Positions 17,029 through 25,401 of a stretch of DNA of 53,307 nt are shown one piece after another. The notes below the pieces were generated by a model. The model was not told the origin of the DNA, did not search any database, and saw nothing but the letters and a program-made list of their open reading frames with translations. Positions within the stretch are counted from its first letter, which is position 1; every line of letters starts with the position of its first letter. The position numbers and the translations under genes are program-made. The stretch lies in the NCBI GenBank assembly GCA_949289635.1, contig CASEOS010000012.1, positions 45,660 to 98,966 of the forward strand, read 5' to 3'. Origin of the DNA: an uncultured Eubacteriales bacterium (GTDB taxonomy: Bacteria > Bacillota > Clostridia > TANB77 > CAG-508).

Positions 17029-18024
17029 ATGATAGAAAAAGATAAAATTTCAATTGTAGTACCTGTATATAATGTTGAAGAATTTTTACCAAGATGTGTT
17101 GAATCAATATTAAAACAATCTTATAAAAATTTAGAAATTTTGCTTATTGATGACGGCTCAACAGATAACAGTGGTACTTTATGTGACAATTATGCAAAGA
17201 ATAATCAGAATATAAGAGTGTATCATAAAAAAAATGGAGGATTGTCAGATGCAAGAAACTATGGCATAGAAAAAGCAACAGGAAATTATATTGCTTTTAT
17301 AGATTCAGATGATTATATTGCTGAAGATTATTGTAAAATATTATATAATAATTTAATAAAGTATGAAGCAGACATATCCATTTGTGCTTTTATTAAAACT
17401 GATGGAAAAAACGATAACATAGAAGAAATTAAAGAACAAATAACGACTTATACAGGTATAGATAAACAAAAAAATATCTTAAATCACATGAATACAATAA
17501 CAACAGTTGCATGGAATAAATTATATAGGAAGGAAATGTGGGATAATTTAAGATATCCAAAAGGGAAAATAAATGAAGATGAATTTGTTGTTCATTATCT
17601 AATGCATAAAGCTAAAAAAGTGGTTTATACAAATATAATTTTATATTATTATTATCAAAGAGCTAATAGTATTATGAAGAAAAAATTCTCAAGTGAAAGA
17701 TTTGATGTAATTGATGCTTTTCAAGAAAGATGGCAGTTTTATAAGGAACATGAAGAATATAAAGAATTAGAAGGAAAAGCATATTGTTTATATATGAAAA
17801 TGATAATATCAAATTATATACTTTCTAAAAAAAATAAATTACAGAATGACAAAAAAAAATTACTAGAAAGATATAGGGAAGAATATAAAAACAAAAAAAT
17901 GATTACTAATATAAAGGAAAAAATAAAATTATCATCATTTTATTTTTTACCAGAGATATATAGTAATTTGAAAGTAGGGATTGAAAATGTTAGAAAAAAT
18001 ATTAAGAAAAGTATGTCCAAATAA
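17029..18024 (+). CDS. Glycosyltransferase family 2
   Basis: GT-A fold inverting glycosyltransferase, 331 residues. The N-terminal nucleotide-binding strand is ISIVVPVYNVEEFLPRCVESI (about 7-27), followed by LLIDDGSTDNSG, GGLSDARNYGI and the metal-binding DxD in AFIDSDDYI (about 92-100). NEDEFVVHYLMHKA supplies a catalytic-base-like acidic region. The C-terminal third is basic and helical. The 3' end overlaps the following pyruvyl-transferase gene by about 38 bases, which implies coupled translation. Confidence 0.92.
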   Translation: MIEKDKISIVVPVYNVEEFLPRCVESILKQSYKNLEILLIDDGSTDNSGTLCDNYAKNNQNIRVYHKKNGGLSDARNYGIEKATGNYIAFIDSDDYIAEDYCKILYNNLIKYEADISICAFIKTDGKNDNIEEIKEQITTYTGIDKQKNILNHMNTITTVAWNKLYRKEMWDNLRYPKGKINEDEFVVHYLMHKAKKVVYTNIILYYYYQRANSIMKKKFSSERFDVIDAFQERWQFYKEHEEYKELEGKAYCLYMKMIISNYILSKKNKLQNDKKKLLERYREEYKNKKMITNIKEKIKLSSFYFLPEIYSNLKVGIENVRKNIKKSMSK

Positions 18025-19054
18025 AAAAGAAAAGATAATGAATAAATATTTAAGAATAAAATATAAGTTAAAAACTATAAAATTTTATTTTATGAAAAAA
18101 CCAGATTATTATCTTCTAGGAACTCCAGAGTATGGGAATCTAGGTGATCATGCTATTGCATTTGCAGAAAAAGAATTTATAAAAGATTGCAACAAAAAAG
18201 TTATAGAAATAACATCCCCAACGGTATATTATAATATAAAAGGAATAAAAAGATTAATTAAAAATAAACCAATTATAATTACTGGTGGAGGTTTTTTAGG
18301 AAGTTTGTGGTTAAATGAAGAAAATATGGTTAGAAAAATCATAAAAGAATTTCCTAATAATAAAATAATTATTTTTCCACAAACTGTTTTTTACGAAAAT
18401 ACAGAAATAGGAGAAAATGAAAAAAAGACAACATTTAGTTTATATGAAAAACATAAAAATTTACACATATTTGCAAGAGAAGAGAAGACATATAATTTTC
18501 TAAAAGCTGAACTTAAAAATGTTGATATTAAAATGGTTCCAGAAATTGTTTTGTATCTCAATAAAACAGATAATATTAAAAGAGAAAATAAAATTCTAAT
18601 ATGTATGCGAAATGATAAAGAAAAAATAAACAATAATGCAATTGAAAGTTTTCTAGCTGATTCAGATACTATGAATATTCAATTAGAATATACAGAAACT
18701 AATTTGCCATATGCAATAACTGAGAAAACTAGAATAAAAGAATTAACAAATAAATTCAAACAATTTCAAACATCGAAATTAGTAATTACTAATAGATTAC
18801 ATGGAATGGTGTTTGCAGCAATTACATCTACACCATGTTTATGTATGGATAATTTAACTAAGAAAGTATCTGGGGTTTATAAATGGATAGAGAATAATCA
18901 GTATATAAAATTAATAGATAATCAAACAGAACTAGAAGATATAAAAAATTTTGTATATGATGTTTTAAGAAATATAGATGAGTATAAATACAATAATGAA
19001 ACATTAGATTATAAGTTTAAACCTTTAAAAGATGAAATAAATTCTAATATATAA
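17987..19054 (+). CDS. Polysaccharide pyruvyl transferase family protein
   Basis: Second PF04230-type protein of the locus, about 355 residues. Seen: YYLLGTPEYGNLGDHAIAFAE, ITGGGFLGSLW, IIFPQTVFYENTEIG, FAREEKTYNFL and the late VITNRLHGMVFAAITSTPCL block, which corresponds to the conserved Arg/His region. The GNLGDHAI form resembles the CsaB/ExoV-like subgroup more than the 12314 protein does. I prefer ATG 17987 (MLEKILRK); an in-frame TTG lies six bases upstream. It overlaps the GT2 gene. Having two different members suggests two ketal-pyruvate or related modifications, or that one has another role. Confidence 0.86.
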   Translation: MLEKILRKVCPNKKEKIMNKYLRIKYKLKTIKFYFMKKPDYYLLGTPEYGNLGDHAIAFAEKEFIKDCNKKVIEITSPTVYYNIKGIKRLIKNKPIIITGGGFLGSLWLNEENMVRKIIKEFPNNKIIIFPQTVFYENTEIGENEKKTTFSLYEKHKNLHIFAREEKTYNFLKAELKNVDIKMVPEIVLYLNKTDNIKRENKILICMRNDKEKINNNAIESFLADSDTMNIQLEYTETNLPYAITEKTRIKELTNKFKQFQTSKLVITNRLHGMVFAAITSTPCLCMDNLTKKVSGVYKWIENNQYIKLIDNQTELEDIKNFVYDVLRNIDEYKYNNETLDYKFKPLKDEINSNI

Positions 19055-19086
19055 GATGTTATTATTTTTAAAGAAAGGAATATAAA

Positions 19087-20637
19087 ATGGAGCAAATATC
19101 TACAACTTCGAGGACAAAAAATACAGCGATTAATTCAACAGTAGCGTTTGTATCTAAAATTGCAATATTTGTATTACAATTTATATGTAGAACAGTTTTT
19201 ATAAAAGTATTAAGTACAGAATATTTAGGTATTAATGGGTTATTTACTAATATATTAACAATGCTATCATTTGCTGAATTAGGAATTGGAAATGCAATTA
19301 TATTTAAACTATATAAACCAATTGCAGATAATAATATAGAAAAAATAAAAACATACATGAAATTTTATCAAAAAGCATATATATTTATAGGAATTGTAAT
19401 ACTAGTTTTAGGAATAGTTCTAATGCCTTTTCTAAAATATATAATTAGAGATATACCAAGTATTAAAGAGAATATATTACATATATATATATTATTTTTA
19501 ATAAATTCAACAATTTCATATTTTTTTACATATAAGAAGTCAATTATAATAGGATATCAAAAAGAATATATTACAACATTAATAAATTTTGTAGTAGTGT
19601 TTTTACAAAATATTATGCAAATAGCTCTTTTATTGATAACTAGAAATTATATTTTGTACTTAATCATACAAATAATATGTACATTTTTGGACAATTATAT
19701 AGCAGCAAAAAAAGCAGATAAAATGTATCCATTTATAAAAGATAATAAATATGAAGAAATATCTAAGGATGAAGAAAAAAATATATTTAAAGATGTAAAA
19801 TCTTTAGTTCTATATAAAATTGGTTATATAGTATCTAATGGAACAGATAATGTAATTATTTCAGCATTTGTTGGTGTGAGTGAAGTTGGATTACTTTCAA
19901 ATTATACTACAATAATAAATGCGATAACAGCATTTCTTTCCTCCTTTTTTAATGGATTTACAGCAAGTGTAGGAAATTTAAATACAACAGATGATGATAA
20001 GAGAAAAGAATCAATTTTTTATCAAATTATGCTATTAACGTTTGTAATTTATGGGATTGTAGCAATTGCAATTGCATTACTAAGTAATGAATTTATAATA
20101 TTATGGTTGGGTAATGACTATATATTAAATTTTAGTATATGTGTATTATTAGCATTAAACATATATATAGATGGTGTAAGATTTGTTAATTATACTTTTA
20201 GAAATACTATGGGATTATTTAAAAAAGGTAGGTTTGTACCATTAATTTCTTCTATTATAAATATAGTGATTTCTTTGATATTAGTACAATACTTAGGAAT
20301 CTTTGGTGTTTTACTTGCAACTGTTTTAACAAGAATGTTTATTACTACTATGTATGATCCATATTTGTTGCATAAATATAAATTTAAAACGTCAACAAAA
20401 AAATATTATTTGACATATTTATATTATTTAACTATACTTATAATTAGTTTTTGTATTTGCAAATTTGTTATAGACAGTATGCTATTAGGAGGAATACTTG
20501 GATTTATTTTAAAAGGAATTATAGTAGTGATAATTACAGCTACCTTATTTGTACTATTTACATTCAAGCTTAAAGAATTTACTGAATTAAAAGAAATTAT
20601 AAAAAATATTATTTTGAAGAAAATATCAAAAAAATAA
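19087..20637 (+). CDS. Oligosaccharide flippase (Wzx-like, MOP superfamily)
   Basis: 516 residues with 12-14 hydrophobic helices; moves undecaprenyl-linked repeat units from the inner to the outer face of the cytoplasmic membrane. The N-terminus has TRTKNTAINSTVAFVSK-type residues, then FICRTVFIKVLSTEYLGINGLF, which is typical of polysaccharide biosynthesis transporters, and a central KSLVLYKIGYIVSNGTDNVIIS segment. It is the last gene of the long operon: a strong terminator follows at 20725. The start is preceded by AAAGAAAGGAATATAAA. Confidence 0.9.
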   Translation: MEQISTTSRTKNTAINSTVAFVSKIAIFVLQFICRTVFIKVLSTEYLGINGLFTNILTMLSFAELGIGNAIIFKLYKPIADNNIEKIKTYMKFYQKAYIFIGIVILVLGIVLMPFLKYIIRDIPSIKENILHIYILFLINSTISYFFTYKKSIIIGYQKEYITTLINFVVVFLQNIMQIALLLITRNYILYLIIQIICTFLDNYIAAKKADKMYPFIKDNKYEEISKDEEKNIFKDVKSLVLYKIGYIVSNGTDNVIISAFVGVSEVGLLSNYTTIINAITAFLSSFFNGFTASVGNLNTTDDDKRKESIFYQIMLLTFVIYGIVAIAIALLSNEFIILWLGNDYILNFSICVLLALNIYIDGVRFVNYTFRNTMGLFKKGRFVPLISSIINIVISLILVQYLGIFGVLLATVLTRMFITTMYDPYLLHKYKFKTSTKKYYLTYLYYLTILIISFCICKFVIDSMLLGGILGFILKGIIVVIITATLFVLFTFKLKEFTELKEIIKNIILKKISKK

Positions 20638-20724
20638 ATTTTTATTATACTTAGCAAATAAAAAATACATATTAAAATAATGATAAAACTAGTAAATGTA
20701 AAACAAATAAGAAACAAATTAGAG

Positions 20725-20753
20725 AATAGGACTTTAAAAGTCCTATTTTTTTC
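20725..20753 (+). terminator. Intrinsic terminator of the exopolysaccharide operon
   Basis: AATAGGACTTT (20725-20735) and AAAGTCCTATT (20737-20747) form a perfect stem followed directly by a T run to 20752. It lies about 90 bases after the flippase stop and before the promoter of the phosphatase gene. Confidence 0.9.
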
Positions 20754-20772
20754 TGAAAATTCGACAAAAATA

Positions 20773-20801
20773 TTGCAAAATTTAACAGATAACGATATAC
20801 T
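20773..20801 (+). promoter_or_regulatory. Sigma-A promoter of the CpsB-like phosphatase gene
   Basis: TTGCAA (20773-20778), 17-base spacer, TATACT (20796-20801), about 47 bases upstream of the start at 20849. Confidence 0.75.
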
Positions 20802-20848
20802 AATAAAGTGCAATAAAATAAGTAAGCAAAAAAAGGAGCAAAAGAAAA

Positions 20849-21631
20849 ATGATAGACTTTCACTCACATATATTACCCAATATTGATGATGGATCAAGAA
20901 GTATAGAAGAAACATTTAATCTAATAAAAGAAGCAGAAAAAGCAGGATTTGAATCGGTGATATCTACATCACATTATATGGAAAACTATTATGAAACAGA
21001 TGTACCAGAAAGAGAAGTATGGGTAAAAGCCATATTAGAAAATTTAAGAACAAAAAATATTCATACGAATTTATATTTAGGAAATGAAATATATTTTACA
21101 GATAATATCATAGAATTATTAGAAAAAAGAAAAGCATCAACCATTAATGATACAAGTTATGTATTATTTGAATTACCATTAAATGCAGAACCAATGAACT
21201 TATATGATGTTGTTTATGATATGATACAATATAAACTAGTTCCTATATTAGCACATCCAGAAAGATATCGTTTTGTACAAAAAGAACCAGAGTTAGTTTA
21301 TGATTTAATTGAACAAGGAGTGTTAATGCAAGCAAATTATGGAAGTATTATAGGGCAATATGGAGAAAAGGCACAAATGATTGTCAGAAAATTATTGGAA
21401 AATAATATGATACATTTTTTAGGCTCAGATGTACATAGACAAAATACAATTTATCCAAAAATACCACAAATTTTAGATGAGATTGCAGATATCATTGGAG
21501 AAGAAAAATTACATGAATTAACAACTACAAATCCTAAATTGGTGTTAAATAACAAAAAGATTGAAATTGAGGAACCATATATTTTTAAATTAACTTTAAA
21601 AGAAAAGATTATCATGAATTTTAAAAAGTAG
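20849..21631 (+). CDS. Protein-tyrosine-phosphatase of the PHP family (CpsB/YwqE/CapC type)
   Basis: Metal-dependent phosphatase that dephosphorylates the tyrosine kinase controlling capsule or exopolysaccharide assembly. The 260 residues show DFHSHILPNIDDGS (3-16), with H5 and H7 as metal ligands, then STSHYMENYYE, the LAHPERYRFVQ block and LGSDVHRQNTIYP near the C-terminus. The start follows AAAAAGGAGCAAAAGAAAA. It has its own promoter directly after the polysaccharide operon. No CpsC/CpsD-like adaptor or BY-kinase gene is in this window, so its partner must be elsewhere or it acts on another target. Confidence 0.92.
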   Translation: MIDFHSHILPNIDDGSRSIEETFNLIKEAEKAGFESVISTSHYMENYYETDVPEREVWVKAILENLRTKNIHTNLYLGNEIYFTDNIIELLEKRKASTINDTSYVLFELPLNAEPMNLYDVVYDMIQYKLVPILAHPERYRFVQKEPELVYDLIEQGVLMQANYGSIIGQYGEKAQMIVRKLLENNMIHFLGSDVHRQNTIYPKIPQILDEIADIIGEEKLHELTTTNPKLVLNNKKIEIEEPYIFKLTLKEKIIMNFKK

Positions 21632-21801
21632 AAAAATATATAATCATCATGAAAAGCCTATAATAGTGCTATTTAAAAATATATATCATATAATAAAAGT
21701 GGAGAAAATCATAGATTACAAAGGATATATTTATAAAATGATAAAATAGGAAAAGTAAAATTAAAATATATTTTTAATTTTATGAGAAAGGAAGTTGAGT
21801 C

Positions 21802-23166
21802 ATGAGAAAATATTTTGGAACAGATGGTATTAGAAGAATTGCTAATACAGAATTAACACCAGAATTGGTGTATAAAGTGGCAAAAGCAGGAGCATATGTA
21901 TTATCAAAACACACAGACCATACACCAACAATTTTAATTGGTAGAGATACACGTATCTCTGGAACATTAATTGAAAGTGCTATGACAGCAGGATTTTTAA
22001 GCTATGGAGCAAAAGTAAAATTATTAGGAGTGATTCCAACACCAGCAGTTGCTTATTTAACAAGAAAATTAAAAGCAGATGCGAGTGTTGTTATATCTGC
22101 TTCACACAATACATTTGAATTTAATGGAATTAAATTTTTTAGTAATAAAGGAATGAAAATACCAGATACACTAGAAGAAGAAATAGAAGAAGTAATGGAA
22201 TCAGGAAAGTTAGAAGAATTAACAGCAAAAAATGAAAAAATCGGTGTAGCAGAATATTGTTTTGACTTAATGAATGAATACATATATTTCTTTAGAAAAC
22301 ATTTTGATGATACAATAGAAAAACATTTAAAAGATGATTTTGTTGTAGGAATTGATACAGCTAATGGAGCAACATCAGTTGTAGCAGAAAAAGTATTTAA
22401 AGATTTAGGAATCCATTATAGAATTATCAACAATACACCAGATGGTATTAATATTAATGAAAATTGTGGTTCTACACATTTAGATAATTTAAAGAAATTT
22501 GTTGTAGAAAATCAATTAAGTTTAGGGATTGCCTATGATGGTGATGGAGATAGATGTTTAGCCATTGATGAAAAAGGAAATGAAATTGATGGAGATAAAT
22601 TATTAGCGATTATCTCTTCAAGTCTTAGAAAAAAAGGTAAATTAAATAAAGATACCATTGTTGCAACCATTATGAGTAATTTAGGATTAAATAAATATGC
22701 TGAAAATAACGGATTAAAATTAGTACAAACAAAAGTAGGAGATAGATATGTACTAGAAGAAATGCTAAAAGAAGGATATAACCTAGGAGGGGAACAATCA
22801 GGGCATGTTATTTTATTAGATTATAATCCTACTGGAGATGGAATTCTAACTTCTTTAATGTTAATTCAAACCATATTAGAAGAAAATAAAACAGCATCAG
22901 AATTAGCAAGTATGGTTAAACTATATCCACAAGTATTAATTAATGCAAAAGTAAATGCAGATAAAAAATATGATTATGAAAAAGATGCAGATATTAAAAA
23001 AGCAATTGAAGATGTAGAAAAAGAATTTGCTGGAAATGGAAGAGTGGTTATTAGACCATCAGGAACAGAACCATTAGTGAGAGTTATGATTGAAGGGGAA
23101 GAGCAAGAATATATTACAAAAAGAGCAAAAGAAATTGCAGATTTAATAGAGAAAAAATTAAAGTAG
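21802..23166 (+). CDS. glmM: Phosphoglucosamine mutase
   Basis: Converts glucosamine-6-phosphate to glucosamine-1-phosphate for UDP-GlcNAc synthesis. 454 residues, the normal length. Seen: KYFGTDGIRRIAN at the N-terminus, the phosphoserine loop VISASHNTFEFNGIK (near 97-111), the Mg-binding DGDGDRCLAID (near 246), GEQSGHVIL in the sugar-binding region and RPSGTEPLVRVMIEG near the C-terminus. The start follows GAGAAAGGAAGTTGAGTC. Its place beside the polysaccharide locus is in keeping with precursor supply. Upstream, 21632-21801, I see only weak TATAAT-like strings. Confidence 0.96.
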   Translation: MRKYFGTDGIRRIANTELTPELVYKVAKAGAYVLSKHTDHTPTILIGRDTRISGTLIESAMTAGFLSYGAKVKLLGVIPTPAVAYLTRKLKADASVVISASHNTFEFNGIKFFSNKGMKIPDTLEEEIEEVMESGKLEELTAKNEKIGVAEYCFDLMNEYIYFFRKHFDDTIEKHLKDDFVVGIDTANGATSVVAEKVFKDLGIHYRIINNTPDGININENCGSTHLDNLKKFVVENQLSLGIAYDGDGDRCLAIDEKGNEIDGDKLLAIISSSLRKKGKLNKDTIVATIMSNLGLNKYAENNGLKLVQTKVGDRYVLEEMLKEGYNLGGEQSGHVILLDYNPTGDGILTSLMLIQTILEENKTASELASMVKLYPQVLINAKVNADKKYDYEKDADIKKAIEDVEKEFAGNGRVVIRPSGTEPLVRVMIEGEEQEYITKRAKEIADLIEKKLK

Positions 23167-23268
23167 CATATTGTAATGAATTTGTAACATAAATGTAAAT
23201 AAAAAGGCATTGATAAATAGTAAGTAAAATGATAACATTAACTTATAATTATAAGGGGGCGTTATGCT

Positions 23269-23607
23269 ATGTTTATTTTTGATATATCAAATATATTAAA
23301 TCTATTATTAATGCTTATAGCAACAATACTTTTAATATTTTTAGCACAAGAATTAAAAAAGAGCTATATAACAGGAATTGTATTGTTTGCTTATTTAATT
23401 ATATTAGTTATACATGTAGCGCAATTAATTACATTACCACAAGAATATAGAGATATGTTACCAGTTTTAGGAAGATGTGTAGCCATTGATTTTGTGTTTA
23501 TCTTTATTTCATTCTTTGCATATTTATGGGTAGATGATATAGAAGCTAAAAAGATGGAGAAGAAAAGTATAGATAACAGCTTAGATTGGTTATGGAAAAA
23601 TGTATAA
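23269..23607 (+). CDS. Small membrane protein of unknown function
   Basis: 112 residues with three hydrophobic helices (about 5-27, 35-53 and 68-88) and a charged C-terminal tail (WVDDIEAKKMEKKSIDNS). I do not recognise a family. The start at 23269 is supported by AAGGGGGCG upstream. It stands alone between glmM and a two-way terminator shared with asd. Confidence 0.75.
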   Translation: MFIFDISNILNLLLMLIATILLIFLAQELKKSYITGIVLFAYLIILVIHVAQLITLPQEYRDMLPVLGRCVAIDFVFIFISFFAYLWVDDIEAKKMEKKSIDNSLDWLWKNV

Positions 23608-23620
23608 GTAAAATCATCAT

Positions 23621-23669
23621 AAAAAAAGATATATTGCTAAATAAGAAAAAAGCAATATATCTTTTTTTT
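23621..23669. terminator. Bidirectional intrinsic terminator
   Basis: AAAAAAAGATATATTGCT (23621-23638) pairs with AGCAATATATCTTTTTTTT (23651-23669). With A and T runs on both sides, it can end the plus-strand small membrane protein transcript and the minus-strand asd transcript. Confidence 0.92.
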
Positions 23670-23690
23670 GGACTTTTGTAATGATTTAGC

Positions 23691-24683
23691 CTAAGCCATC
23701 ATCATATTTTCTAAAATTTCAATGGCATTACTTGCAGCACCTTTTCTTAAGTTATCCGCAACAACCCATAAATTAAGACCATATTTTACGCTAGAATCTC
23801 TTCTAATTCTACCAACAAATACTTCATCATAACCATCTGCTTTTGTAGCAATTGGATAATAATTTTTTTCTATATCATCAACAACAATAATGCCAGGATA
23901 GTTTTGTAATAATTGTTTTACATCATATAAATCAAAATCTTTTTCAAATTCAATATTAATGGATTCACTATGACAATTTAAAACAGGAACACGTACAGTT
24001 GTTGCTGTAATAGGTAAATCAGTTCTATTTAAGATTTTTCTTGTTTCATCTATCATTTTATGTTCTTCTTTTGTATAACCATCTTCCATAAATACATCAA
24101 TTTGTGGCAAACAATTATTAAAGATAGGATAAGGAAACTTTTTTGGGGCAAATCCGTTTGCACCATTTTCTAAATCTTGAATTCCATCTCTTCCAGCACC
24201 TGAAACCGCTTGATAAGTAGAATATACAATTCGTTTTATGTGATAGGTATCATCTAAAGGTTTTAAAGGAACTACTGCTTGAATTGTAGAGCAATTAGGG
24301 TTTGCAATAATTCCTTTGTTTTTGAAAGCTTCTTTCATGTTAACTTCTGGAACGACTAAGGGAACATCTTTATCCATTCTATACACACTGCTATTATCAA
24401 TGCAAACACAATGATGATCCACAGCGATTGGTATAAATTTTTTAGAAACAGTTCCTCCTGCACAAAAGATGGCATAATCAAATGGTTTGTTAAAAGAATT
24501 TTCTGTTAATTCTTGAAGAATATAGTTATTTCCTAAAAATTCGATTTTCTTTCCAGCAGATTTTTTAGAAGAAAATAAAGTGAATTCAACATTTGAAAAG
24601 TTTTTTTCTTCTAGTACCTTCAAAGCAGTTCTTCCAACAACACCACTAGCACCAACGATTGCTACTTTAAATTTATTTTTCAT
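23691..24683 (-). CDS. asd: Aspartate-semialdehyde dehydrogenase
   Basis: NADPH-dependent reduction of aspartyl phosphate to aspartate semialdehyde, the branch point to lysine/diaminopimelate, threonine and methionine. 330 residues. VAIVGASGVVGRTALKVL (about 7-24) is the nucleotide-binding fold; the active-site Cys130 is in NPNCSTIQAV; SGAGRDGIQDLENG and RVPVLNCHSESINIEFE mark the substrate domain. It stands alone on the minus strand. Its GGAGG sits directly against a 13-bp stem in the leader (24696-24766), so its translation may be controlled. Confidence 0.96.
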   Translation of the reverse strand: MKNKFKVAIVGASGVVGRTALKVLEEKNFSNVEFTLFSSKKSAGKKIEFLGNNYILQELTENSFNKPFDYAIFCAGGTVSKKFIPIAVDHHCVCIDNSSVYRMDKDVPLVVPEVNMKEAFKNKGIIANPNCSTIQAVVPLKPLDDTYHIKRIVYSTYQAVSGAGRDGIQDLENGANGFAPKKFPYPIFNNCLPQIDVFMEDGYTKEEHKMIDETRKILNRTDLPITATTVRVPVLNCHSESINIEFEKDFDLYDVKQLLQNYPGIIVVDDIEKNYYPIATKADGYDEVFVGRIRRDSSVKYGLNLWVVADNLRKGAASNAIEILENMMMA

Positions 24684-24695
24684 ATAAATTCCTCC

Positions 24696-24766
24696 TGTAA
24701 AAGTATATGAGCTATTAGCAATAAAAATAATATAATTATATTATTTTTTATAAATATACTTTTACA
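24696..24766 (-). promoter_or_regulatory. Long stem-loop in the asd leader, abutting the Shine-Dalgarno
   Basis: TGTAAAAGTATAT (24696-24708) is a perfect complement of ATATACTTTTACA (24754-24766). Between them lies a second A+T palindrome (about 24725-24745). On the asd transcript the inner stem base is immediately followed by GGAGG (24691-24695). I see no match to the lysine riboswitch, which is much longer. This could be a translational control hairpin. Confidence 0.5.
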
Positions 24767-24892
24767 AAAAAATTTTACCATAAAATATAAAAGAGTTCAA
24801 TAAATCGCATATGACAATATGGTGGGCTTTAGATACTATTATATAATTAGTTCCTTATAACAAAAGTATGGATAAGTAGATGAATAGAACAA

Positions 24893-24920
24893 TTAACTTT
24901 TTAAGCGAATACTATATACT
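24893..24920 (+). promoter_or_regulatory. Possible feoA promoter
   Basis: TTAACT (24893-24898), 16-base spacer, TATACT (24915-24920), about 29 bases from the feoA start. I did not find a convincing Fur-type 19-bp operator, although the region is too A+T-rich to rule one out. Confidence 0.45.
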
Positions 24921-24948
24921 AAACATAATATGGAGGTGCTATATGTAG

Positions 24949-25176
24949 ATGAAAGAAAAAACAGTAAACGAATTAGTCTTGGAAGAAATAGGTATTGTTA
25001 GCAAAATTGTAGGAGAAGAGACCATTAAACGAAGATTATTAGATTTAGGATTGATAGAAGGAACAAGTATAAAACCAGTTTTAATAAGTCCATCAGGAGA
25101 TCCTAGAGCTTTTGAATTTAGAGGGAGTTTAATTGCTATTCGAAAAGAAGATGCAAAAAATATAAAAGTGAAATAA
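24949..25176 (+). CDS. feoA: Ferrous iron transport protein A
   Basis: 75-residue SH3-like FeoA, a small cytoplasmic partner of FeoB. Typical residues: VSKIVGEETIKRRLLDLGLIEGTSIKPVLISPSGDP, then AFEFRGSLIAIRKEDAKNI. The ribosome site is GGAGG; an ATG-TAG minimal frame (24943-24948) lies between it and the true ATG. feoB follows after about 217 bases, a wider gap than usual for this pair. Confidence 0.92.
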   Translation: MKEKTVNELVLEEIGIVSKIVGEETIKRRLLDLGLIEGTSIKPVLISPSGDPRAFEFRGSLIAIRKEDAKNIKVK

Positions 25177-25326
25177 GAAAGAAAAAATAATGAAATTTTA
25201 CATCATAAGTAGTAACAAAATTGCCGGAATCTATATACAATAGATAAGAAAAGTGCATATTGATGAAATCAAAAGTTTTGACATTCATAGGTATAAAATA
25301 ACCAAAGAAAATAAAAGGAGGGCAGT

Positions 25327-25401
25327 TTGAAAGAAATAACTATCGTAACTATGTGTGCCTTTAGTGCGAAGCGAGGAAGGAATGAATTTTTTTATGAGTA
25401 A
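25327..25401 (+). CDS. Possible 24-codon leader ORF overlapping the feoB start
   Basis: A TTG at 25327, four bases after a strong AAAGGAGGG, opens a 24-codon frame that ends TAA at 25399-25401. It contains a TMCAFSAKRGRN core. It overlaps the feoB start in another frame, and its stop lies five bases past the likely feoB ATG at 25394. feoB itself has a poorer ribosome site, so termination and re-initiation is a plausible way to translate it. The peptide has no recognised family; it may be only a coupling device. Confidence 0.4.
   Translation: MKEITIVTMCAFSAKRGRNEFFYE

Noticed and set aside
20680..20886. 68-codon plus-strand frame between the flippase and CpsB-like genes
   Set aside because: It runs through the terminator and promoter and overlaps the phosphatase start; no Shine-Dalgarno.
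24781..24948. Metal riboswitch or Fur box in front of feoA
   Set aside because: I could not find a convincing fold or a 19-bp Fur-like inverted repeat in the A+T-rich leader.
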